From Branchinecta lynchi (Eukaryota > Arthropoda > Branchiopoda > Anostraca > Branchinectidae): DNA of 64,000 nucleotides. Where the stretch lies: the NCBI GenBank assembly GCA_023053575.1, contig JAKZAP010000010.1, forward strand, positions 19,528,628-19,592,627, written 5' to 3'. This document shows positions 47,201 to 59,200 of the stretch, piece after piece; the first letter of the stretch is position 1, and each line of letters opens with the position of its first letter. A model generated the notes under the pieces. It saw nothing but the letters and a program-made list of their open reading frames with translations, had not been told where the DNA came from and did no database searches. Position numbers and translations under genes: made by a program.

Positions 47201-50200
47201 AAAGAATTAGATAAACGAAATCGGACATGGATGATTTTGCAACCACAATGGGCGGTTTTTCAGAATGCAGCAAAAACAGTTTTACTAAGATTTATTTCTC
47301 TATGCGTTTGGAGCTGATATGATAACTCTTCTTGGTCACGAAATGTATAATTTGCGAAAAGAATTAGATAAACGAAATCGGACATGGATGATTTTGCAAC
47401 CACAATGGGCGGTTTTTCAGAATGTCCTCGAATTGTGAACTCCTGGATAGTATGGCACGCGACTGTACTGCGTAAAGGATGCAATGAACTTTGGCAAATA
47501 TAAAACTTCAGGCTAAGAACGATTGCATGTACTTCAACACCCAAGGACGTAATTTTTTGTACAAATAATGAGGCCTTACAGCCATACCCGAACTCGAATC
47601 CCAAATCGCAATATCACATTGCTGGTAATTTATAAGCAGTTCAAGCTATTTGCGGACAAACTTGTATGAAGTACCGTTGAAGCTCTACAGTGCTTCGTTT
47701 TCAGAAACCATTTCCCAGTATTTTCAGATTTTCTGTCTTGTTATTTCTTTTTGTAAGTTGATATTAAACGTACTCTCTATCGTCTTCCCTGACATATAGG
47801 TCTAATGGTTGATGGTATCCTTCAACAAGTGCGCAAGCGTTCAAACGTGGAGTTTGAAAGTAAAGTGTTTATCACATCCTATATACAAACAGCGTTAGAA
47901 CCAAGACATTTCACATCCCCAATAACCCGATTCGAAATCCGAGTTTTAAAGCTTTTAATGTAAACAACCCGCATATAGAAACCCATAGAGATCTTGAAGA
48001 TCTTGCAAGAACAGTTTCAATTTCAATACTGAATGTCTTTCAAGCCCGATTCGGCTATACCGGTTTTCCTAAATTCCTCCCGTGAGTAGAAGGAGTTATC
48101 TGTGAATAATTAGACCGTAGAAAATTAGCGAATTTTAGACACCAGCTTGTGAGCAGATAATCCTTGCGAACATTTTGGATTGTTTTTTGTCATTGTTTTC
48201 TGTCTTGATAGAAATGTGTTGTTATTAAAGGTAGGAAATTAGGAATGTGTGATGCCTGAAACAAGTTTAGGTCAAAAGCCCCATGTTTGTGTCCGGACCT
48301 TAAATGCAGCAGCTTTCTTTACCGCTGTAGTACTCACTAATGGTCACTGTTTCTCCTAAAAGTCGTTTTCTGATTCACTGCTTCTGGACTCACCAGTGTC
48401 CGGTTGTACCTAGCCCGAGTGAATTATAGAAGAAGGTTACCAGAGAGAGAAGCAGGCTATAGGGAAATTCATCGGGAGATGGTGAGCCCGAAAAACTGCT
48501 AGCAGATGAGACATCAGAGACTATAGTGAGTGAGAGCCAGAAACCACTAAGAGGGATATGAACACGCCTTAGGTAGCACTAGCGCAAAGCCGCCCCTCAT
48601 CAGGGCATACTTTGTGGAACAATTATTGAGTTCATAATATTTTCCTTAGCAAATAGTCTTGAGCAGTTTGCCAAATCCAGTCTCCGGTATTACAATACAA
48701 TAATCTATGTCCAACTATGTTAAAAGCTGCACACAAAGTATTTTAAACTATCTATGGTTTCTCACTGTTAGTTTCGTAGCCTAAATCAAGTTTGAAATCA
48801 AAAGGCAGGATGACAACGCTTTGGAAGAGACTTTGATCTTTAAAATTCTGTAATTCTTCTTCCCCTACAATCTTTTTCCAACTTTTCCCCTTAACAATTT
48901 CCCTTGTCCATGAGATAGTTGCGCTTTTTGTTCACCTTTTCGCTCGCCGTTTCATCAGCTTTTTACTTTTTTGCACTTTCATCCGATTGTCCTAACTATA
49001 TGTCCGACCATTTATCGTTTTTTTTTTCGAAAAGGAAAATGCCCACATCGCCTTTTTCAAAAAGACAGCTATGGTCGCTATTTTGAATCACCATTTTTAC
49101 CAGTTTCAAGATGGATTTGATTAGATAGAGGATTTAAGTGTAATTAATCCCTATTCCAGACCTTAGCTCACTATGAAAACTGCAAATAAGCCAACAAGGG
49201 CCATCTCACCAAGCAAAAGAGAAAACCAATACATGCAAATATTAACACTATATTAAAACTCCAAACTACAGGGATATGCGCTTCCCCTTTCCGGGGAACC
49301 TTCCTAAAATTCTTTCAGCCAAAGCTAACTGTGATTCATATTTCGGCTATGGACCGAAATGTAGCTCTAATAAAATTCAGCTGACGTATCCGTTTACACT
49401 GTTGAAGGAAGTAAGGAACAGAAAACTTGACTCGGAGAGCTAGCTGACATACCAAGAATGTACCCTGAGTCGATTTGAGAGTAAGAAAAATTCTCGTCAC
49501 GACCATTGCAGTTTCCGGGCAGTTTCCGAGAATTCGACTTCTGAGTTAGTAGAAAACAAAAACAAAAGGTGTGTGTGCCGGGAGTAGGAATCGAACGCAC
49601 GACATCTTGACTACTAAACCGATACTATGGCTGAAACACGGCCAAAGGCGAACTTTTACAGTACACAAGTGCATAATTACAGTGAATAAGGGGCAAGGGT
49701 TTGCCAGCTAGCTTTGGGAACACTAAGGAGGTGGTTCGAGATAGCAAAGAAGGGGGGTCCTGTCGACAATAAGTCCCTGTATCTGTATCTAAACCCCCCA
49801 GGTCGGTTTGATGGCCGAAAGTTGCGTAGTCAAGTCTTCTGTGCCTTTAAACCTTTCAAATAGTTTAATAAACTGGAAGTATTTATTCTTCGTTCTCTTA
49901 AAAGTCCACTTAATCCCACCCACTGCCGCCATAAACAAAGCCTTGTCTCAACTCATTCAGTTCGACACGCTCTACAAGGATATTACTAACACTTTCCTTC
50001 TCTCCTCCACACACATGGCCAGTGCCGTCTTCACCCTTGGGCCGACTAGGCCTGTGCTGGGGGGCCAGGGAAAACGAGAGGCCAAGCAGTCGGTGGAAAT
50101 TGTAGAGAAATCAGGCTACAGTAGCTAGCTATGTTGCCTTGTTCATTGCGATCCGGTGTGACCGGCTAAGTTGCACCGTCATGTACGTTACCGAAATTAT

Positions 50201-53200
50201 GCCCAGATGTGACCAGTGGGCCTGGAAGAAGAGTCGTGTGTGCTAATGTGCTGGCGTGTTTACGTTTTTGAGACTGAAGAAAAGGGGCCAAAAACCCATG
50301 GATGGCCTAGGGTCCAACAAGCGCCACTGCACATGGCAAGAGTAGGGATCAGTTTTAACCCTAACTTTAATTCAGGGGCGTTACGACAAAGGGGAGCCCC
50401 CCCCCCCTCCTTCGAATGTTGTCGGACAGTCGGAAAAAAAAAATTACCGAGTCAGCGTGAAGAGCCACGATTTTTCGTAAAAACGGTCGATTTTTTTTTT
50501 TTTTTAAACAGTCGGTGTCTCGTAAGAACAGTCTACTTTGTGTGTACAGTAGTAGATTTTCTTAAAATCAGCCGATTTTTCGTCAACACAGTCGTTTTTT
50601 CTCAATAATCATCGTTTTATCTACAGAAACAGTCGGTAAAAATGAGCAGCCAGTTGGTAAATACCTTGCACCCCAAACATTTTGGCTAGTAACACTGCTG
50701 GTTGCATGTATTAGATTTTCACTGCCTAATAGCCTACTAGTTGCGAATTAGTTGCCTTTTCAATCAGTCAATCAATCAATCAACTTTAATCCGAATAGCT
50801 AAAAGCTAGAAAAGGAATACAAATTTACAAAATACACAGACGCACAAGAAACAATTTAACTAATACACTTACAAGAAATTACCAGGAATAAATGATGGGA
50901 TGAAACTACGTAAAAGTTGGGTAGAGGAATTAGCGGGATATGGGGAAAATATATTGCCAGTATTCCTCTCGGACCGACGCACGGAAGACGGGAGGGGAGG
51001 GGGGAATAGATGGGTCATCTGGGGACAACACGTTATCTTAGCTCCAAATTTGTTTGAAAGAGTATTTTTACGTCCAGATAATTTAGGAATGTCAAGTTTA
51101 AGGAGAGCCTCTTCGTATGTAATATTATGATCACCCAGAATGATTCTCATGGCTCTCTTTTGGACATTTTCCAGGCGATCAGAGAGCTCTGCAGAAAGAG
51201 AAGAATGCCAAACCGGTGAAGCATATTCTAAATGAGGTCGGATATAAGTTTTAAAATAACTTTTCGGTTTATCCCCGAATCACCTAGTGCATCACCGTGT
51301 ATTTTAAATACTATGCTAATGGTTATAATCAAGCTCGAGTCAGGAAAATCCTCTTGAAATCCATAGAATGTAGTCTCCTTTCCCCATTCCATTCGTACTT
51401 CCTCAGCCCTGGACAGTTTTCACGAATAAACGAGAAAAGCGTATTCTTCTCCTCGAAACCAATTTCGGCCAAAATTTGTATTTATATTTTTTCTTACAGG
51501 GAATTTCAAAAGAATGCAAAGGTCTCACCCGAGGACTTGACAATGGGCAGAGGGAAGAAATTGTCGTCCTTCACAATGAGGCGAGAAGTAAACTAGCCTC
51601 GGGAAACGAGAGACGGTCGCTGGACGGTCCCCTGCCAGCTGCGTCGGATATGAACGAACTGGTGAGTCTTCGGGGGTCACAGAGAAATGAAATGTACTTG
51701 TCATTTTAAAAGCGAGAAACTCAGCTGGTGACAAACCACTCATGGTTTGAACTCGCTATATTACATTTCTGAGATCCTGAAATGTCGAACTGTAAGAAGT
51801 TTCATAACAGATAACACGAGGATGCGCGGTTTCAACAGATAATGCGTAACAGATCTTTTGTGTTTCAAAATGTTATGCATAACAAGCGTTACAATCAGGA
51901 AGAACCTTAAAACCATCAAAAATTATCTGCTGAGTTTTTCGACATCATGACGATAAGGAATAAAGTCAGTAGATGCTCTTGCGCTTCCTAACAAAGCTTG
52001 GTATGCATAACATTTCAGGCATAACAGGTTCAAACACAACAGAGAACATCCGAATTGTTATCTATTACGCATTATCTGTTGAAACCATGCATCCTCGCAA
52101 TATCTGTTATGAAACTTCTGACAGTGTAGTGAAGGGATACCTATGAATTGGTAAAGGTGTCCGTAACTCATCCTATACTGTATCCATTTTTTTTGTTTAA
52201 GCTAGTCTCTGCTTTTCACAAATTATCCACGGCTTAGGCGGCTTGAATCCTTTTCCCAGGCCCATTGAATTCTAGAAAAAACTCGAACCCAAATCCACCA
52301 TTTCATACAGAGGATTGAAACCCGGAATCGAATCCGGATTTAAATCCGACTTGAAGAAAAACCAGATCATGTACATCGGTTACAGTTTAAAAATCCGAGG
52401 ACACAAAAGCACTGATGCACTGAAAAATTGTGAAAAGATTAGAAATCCAAATCCGAATCCAGCCTGACAAACAAAAGGTTCGAATCCGGCTAAAAAGATT
52501 AGCCCTGAATTCGAATCCATATTCTACCATCTCTGACGACGAGCTCTTTAAGCTAAATATTCTTTGAGCCCAAGCTGACTTTGAAACATTTATTCTAACA
52601 ATGTTTACAACGGATACGTCAGCTATGATTTTTCATCAGCGATATTTCGGCCCTTCTTGGCAAGGGTGCTCGTCCGGTAGTCTCACGGAATTGTGTACTT
52701 AGAAGCTAGGGAGCCGGTCGTTTATACCGGAAACTGTGCAATTATGGTAGTCTTTAAGCTGCGTTGCTTGGCACTGTCTAGGGAGCCGGGAGCCGTACTT
52801 TATGTCCCATGGGCTGCGGAACCAGTAGTTCTCACGGAAACCAAACCATGTGAGCTGTAATTCCGGGATCTGACGTCATCGACTAACGGAAACTTGTCAC
52901 TGGCTCCCGTTCCGGTAGTAAAAATAGCTCGCGGCAACTTCATCGCACCAGCTTCTCGTCCGGTAGTCTCACGGAATTGTGTACTTAGAAGCTAGGGAGC
53001 CGGTCGTTTATACCGGAAACTGTGCAATTGGAGCTTGTATTCCGGTAGCGTCTACGTGAAATATAGAACTCACGGAATAGTTTGGATGAGAGCTAGGATA
53101 CCGGGATTTTCACTGACTTAGAGAAAATAACATGGGAAAAATTTTACTACCGGAACCCATATATTGAGAGCTAAGGTACCGGTAGCAACAACTATTTAAT

Positions 53201-56200
53201 GAAAATGACCAGCTCACGGACACAGATGGATATGGGCTAGGGTAACCTTTGTGACTTGTGAAAAACAAAGGAATGAGTGTGATTTATTTATTCCGAAGAC
53301 ACTCTGTAATTTCCAGAAAGTGTAGTGGTCACAACAAGAGAAATCACGGTTCTCTGAAATTCTAAACATATGGTTACTTTTTTGAATGATGAACCAAATA
53401 ACCTGCTGAAGTATGTACCGTATTAGAAAGGGCAGGGTTGTGCGATTCGACCTGCTTCTGAATCGCACAAGTCAAGATTCACTTGTCCTCGATCGCCCAC
53501 AATTCGATTCCGATTCAGCTGTACAGCAGAACGATTCGATCCAATCCACCCAAAAAAGTGAATCGATTCACGACTCAAAACGATTCAAGTTTTAAAACTG
53601 TGCAGGGTGGTCCTAGTAGAAAGTGCAGGTTAAAATCAGGACTTTTGTGCAGCCGACAATGGGTGTCTTGTTTTCGTCACCTCTGTGGCTTATTCGTCCT
53701 CATCCAGGTTGATAAATATAACACAAATAAATGTTTTACATCTAGAAAGCCAACATCGTAGATGCTAAGAAAGGCTTCAAAGGTACAAGTACAGATACTA
53801 TTTAGTAACAAAAGAAGCAATGTGAGGTTGCCCTCTCTGGTTTCAATTCAGATTTTGAGAATGTTCGCCTTTTACTGGCCTAGCAGAAGGAAGTTGCGAT
53901 TTATTGAAATACTACTTAATGTACCCTCAGAATAACCTCCATCCTGGAAATGCACAACATTTCTAAAACGACCGTCTATATGATAGGATACTTATAAGAG
54001 CTGTAAATCCTCCAAAATATTTATGAACTGACCTTTAAATGGCGGATGAGATTTGATGTCGAACCGACGTGATATCGTACAGTCAGTCAACTATGCAAGC
54101 ACTTCGACGAAATGTTTTCATCCTTCTTCAGAGAAACTGAATTGTCAGGTGTGGTAAAATGCTTGTAAACTTTTGACATGTTAATAGACCATGAGTTGTT
54201 AGCAGAATGACTTCAATAACCATTGTCCCATGCATTTATACCTCTCTGTTTCCTCCAGAGGATTAAAAAGATTAGACATTACCTGGGAAAAATTGCAGAA
54301 CCAGTAATCCGTAAGCAATTCTGCTGCAAATGTGAGCAGTACTTCCAATAGGGAAACTGATTTTGATCCATTTCAAGGACGATTCACTGCAATTTATTGA
54401 TTTTTTTTAGGCTGAATTCAATGAGGCTGAATCGCACTGCGATTCGACGGAAAAAAAGTGATTACGATTCACTTAAAGATTCAGCGAGGAAAACAAATGA
54501 CGATTACGATTCGATTCACGATTATTCATAAAATCCTGAATTGAAACGCGATTCAGCGAGTAACGATTATTCATGCACAACCCTGCCTGAAGGAATATTT
54601 ACTGTTAGCAATTTACTGATTTTTCATTTTTGTTTTAATTCTAGGAGTGGGACGAAGACCTAGCTATAGTTGCACAGCGGTGGGCAGATCAGTGCATACC
54701 CAATGCCCATGATGCTATGCGTTCCACAGGTAAGTACAAGTGCTAGTTTAAGCTTTCTAGTTCACAGCGCTAAACTTCAGCGTAAAGAACACCTGGTGAG
54801 GGGTCGGAAACGGGCATATTTCAAGTCCACAATTTCTTTCCTCGTTTTAGTATCTTGTCACGGGTAGTACCTTAAAGTACTAAAACGAGGAAAGAATGGT
54901 GGATATTAAATTATAATTTGTTGAGGAGTCAGTAACTATCATAATTTAAGTTCACCAGTTCTTTCCTCATTTTAGTATCTTGTCACGGGTAGTACCGGAG
55001 AAAGAAAACGGAGAAAGAAATAAGTTGATTTGTTTCAGCGGCCCTGTAATGGATTGGTTGTAGTGAAGCTGGCTATAGCGGAACGGCTCACCTACGGCTT
55101 CGTGGCATAATTTACATTCTTCAAATTGTAAAGATTAGGGGTGACCAGGTACGCCTGATTTAATCTATCAAACATGAGGTGTTCTTTGGGCCTAAGTGAT
55201 ATATGACCAGTAAGCGAAGAGAAGCTCTGCGGAACAAACAATTATTTGCTTTATGGGTTAGGGTTACACTTACATCTTGAATTTCGAAGTTCTCCGTCAA
55301 TGTATGGTTATGGCATAATTTTGACAAGTGGAGCAGATGCTTTGTATATTTAGAATAAGATGATCTCATCTTTTTAATCTCCTTCTTTCGCAGAAGATGA
55401 GTGATATCAGAACGCAATAGTATAGATAGACTTGTGTCACTGAAAGGAGGAGGAGGGTTTATAAAAAAAAAAGAAGGCTCGCGGAAGACCGACATTGAAA
55501 GAATCAAGGCTGTCTGATCTTCATCTCTAGAAGAAAATAATTTGTGATGACGACTCAGAGGAGCTAAAGAATTTTCAGTCGGTATGGCCGTAGCAGCGCA
55601 TTTGATTTGTTGGGAAGCATCGCACATAATTAGTTCCTTCACTGAATTTTTTTTTTTTTTTTCTTTAATAATTCACTAGATAAAATAAGTACTTTCTATC
55701 GATGCTGAAATTCCATAAGGGGTAACAACTTTTCAGGAAAGAAAAACAGATTGTATTTGCGACATTGACCCTTATGGAATATTGGAATCTTTTTTTTTCA
55801 AAAAAAGGAATTGACCCCTGTTGAACACGACCATTTGAGGCGGGGTTCTGAGAAACGGAGGAATTCCTTATGACATTTCAGTAGCTGTATGTGACGAGAT
55901 CTCAAACTGATTGTGCAAGTTGATTGTGTCAGCTTCGCAATAAAGCCAGTTGTCGGCATGGCAGGCTATCCCTGCGGCAAGCTATTGGTACGGAAAGATG
56001 TCACAGTGATATAACGAGGACCTCGTGTCCTAGTTGCCATTGCGATGTCTTGACACGCAGGATGTAAAGTACAGCCCTCCCAGACGGTAGCAGCGCACAG
56101 ACCATGCTATTTCATAAAGTTTGGTCTGTCGTTGTTGGCATCGAGATTCTTCCCTTACCAAAACTTCACAGATCGACCAGAACGAATGGGAAGTGCTAGG

Positions 56201-59200
56201 GTAACCAGACTCTATCCTCACCCACAAGGCATGCGATAAATACCAAAAGTTTCTTCCGGAGTTCGCAAAACTTTTTAACGAGACACGATTGTTTCTTTGT
56301 GTACTCTTTCTGAAAAATTTCTTGTAGAGAATCGAGACAGAATCGGACAGAATCGAGAGTTGAAGCCAGGAGGGAACCCGCCCTACAATTTCTAAAAGAG
56401 TTCATGACTTCTCGACTTCGAAACTTCTCAGTTCGAGAAACAATTTGTTTATTTATGTATCTTTTACAGGAAGGTTCCAGTTCGTAGGACAGAACGTTGC
56501 AACCACATGGACTTCTAGTAAGAACTCAAAACCGAACTGGGAGCATGCTGTTGGCCTTTGGTACAACGAAGTTAAAGACTACAGCTCCCGTGACGTGTTG
56601 TCATTCCAGTATGTAAAATTTTTCTTTCATGCCTTGTTGCTGAGCCGGAAGAAATCCCTGACTCGAATTCTAGGTAGTTCAAACTTTGCTGTCCCCTCAA
56701 CCCACGGCCCCCAACCATTTTAATGCACTATAATTCACAGTACGCACACCCAAAAGTTCAACCCATTCATCAAAGCCGCTTTCGATTTAACCTTGTCCCG
56801 CTCCTGTCTCGCTCCTGTCAGCCAAATGCCGTTTTATTTAACTTTCTTGTCCGCTTAATGCCCTTTTATTTGTCCTAAGCTGTCAGCTGACAATTGTCAG
56901 TGCCCTGTTATAGCTTGTTCACACGGGACTGAAATAAGCGCGTAAACAGCGGCTGATCTGTTCAGACGACGGAAAAACTGTTTGAGGTTGACGGGAGAAT
57001 TAAAAAGAAAAAAATCTAATTACAAATATTCTTTTTGTTTGTAACAATATCATATTAACATCTTGTGAGTTAGTCAAAGTAAAAAATAGTTGACTTGTAG
57101 TCTTTAGACTAGGAAAAAGTCACAAATTGAATATTGACGGATTTCAGGCGACACGGCAATTTTCAGTTAAAATGCAAATAAAATTCATTCAAATATTGTT
57201 GTTTTTAAATGAAAACAGAAAATATGATTAATACTAAATAAAAATAATACGAGAACAGAATGCAATTATTTAGTGTTGTTCAGTCACTTTTCGGTGAAGG
57301 TTGAATGGAAAAGTTATTCAAATTAATGTTTCTTCTTAAAGAAAAAAAACTAAAAAAATAGTAGATGTAAACAGGACAAACGCTGTAGTAATTAGAAAAT
57401 TATTCTACCTTTCTTCTCGAAGTCATTTCGGTAATCCTGGGATATTTAGTGTAAAAATGCTGTTATGGTCAGGTTGGTGTGGCAAAATTTGAACCGGAGT
57501 CACCTGAAACTTGCCAAGTTTGACCTAATTCTCCTAATTATAGTCTGTTTACTGTCCCTAGAGTCATCAAAGATCATATTCCAAAGGATTTAGTTTGTCC
57601 CGATCGGCGACAACGATAAAAATAAGCGACTATTTGGAAGATCAGCGGCTGATTTTTTGAATTTTTTCAACCGCTATTTACGCGCGTAAATCTGCCGATG
57701 ATCGAGAATTGGCCACTGTTTCAGCCCCGTGTGAACAAGTTATCAGACAGGACGCCGTGAATGATTACATGATCTCCGACCAAGTTTCGGTCCTGTCTCG
57801 GGTAGATTTATTATTTGCGTTTTATTTGCGATGCTTGCGAAAATAGGGAAATTCTGAATATTGAGTCATGCGTAACTTTTGGAACGGGCGATCGGATTCG
57901 AGTGAAATTTAATAAATGAACAGAAGACATATATCTGTGGTGATCTTCTTCATTTCCGGATCGGATCCGACAACTATTGAGGGGGGAGGGAATACTAGAC
58001 CCGCTTAGACTGGTGTGATCGGGATCGAACATTGTAGGAATAACAAACAGATGCTCTGGACATCATTTACAGAACCTGATTGGCTCCGGGTATTGTGGGT
58101 GGAGTTGGAGGGGGGGGGGGTGGTCTGGGATTCCGGTGATCGCGAATTAAGGTACTTCCAGATGTGCTAGGACGACGAAACTTCGCTGGAATATTAGATA
58201 TTCAACAAAATTTGCTTAGAAATTGCTACTTCTCAAATCCGATTATTACCGTACCAACCTTGACCGCAAAGTAACAAAAATACTTTTAAGCAAAATATGT
58301 ATGTTCATGATCCCTATCAGCCAAGTATCAGTTTTGCCTCAAGGGTTTTCCCTACAAATGAAGTTCTAGCCCCGTTACAGTGCGCATCTTAACCGCAAAG
58401 TTCTTTTGATGAAACAATATATCTTAACCCCTGCAAATGCCATATGAGCTTACAGCTCTTGTTTTGTTTTTCGGAATTTTTCTATTGGAATAAAAGCTGT
58501 TTCTGGGGAGAAATTTATTGATGTTAGGCTCTAATGTGGCTCTATATTAGAAACTCTTTATTTTAGCAGACAGAAATATATTTTTTTTTACTTTTTTAAT
58601 TTATTCTGAAGGGGGAGGTTGAAAGTAAAAGGCTCATTAAGAACTAACTTTTGAATGCGACTGGTGAATGCATTACTATCAATTAACAGAAAACACTAGT
58701 TTTATCTACTATTTTTGAGGGGTACTACTTTTTGTTATCCCATACCTACGACTTCGTAAAAGTTGGCCGTCTCTCCGTCTGTTAGCACGATAACTCTCGA
58801 AAGGGTTGAGACATTTCGTTCAAATTTGGCATAAAGACTCTTTGGGTCATAGGACAGGTCCATTTCGAAGATGGGGCCTGTAGCCCTATATTTAGGGTCG
58901 AGAGGGGGTCAAATTAAGGGACGAAAAAATATTTTAGAATATAATAAGGTAATCGATTCAGAGATAAGGAGACATACTGAATCCGAATATGAAAATTATT
59001 TTCTGGCCGGACAATTTTTTTTGGCCGGACAAGTAGTTGCCTGGGATCCGGCCCAAACCGGAAAATTTGTATAACCTAAAAGTTGTATTTGAGCTTGATT
59101 AGATGTTCGATTTAGGCGTAAGAAGACATGCTGCATCCGCATATGGCAATTATTTTCTACCCGGACATATAGTTCGCCCGGAATCCGGCTGAAAAAGTAA

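Noticed and set aside
55160..55642. 160-residue host protein
   Set aside because: Part of it matches DNA in front of a LINE 3' end at 13.6 kb, and no domain is visible.
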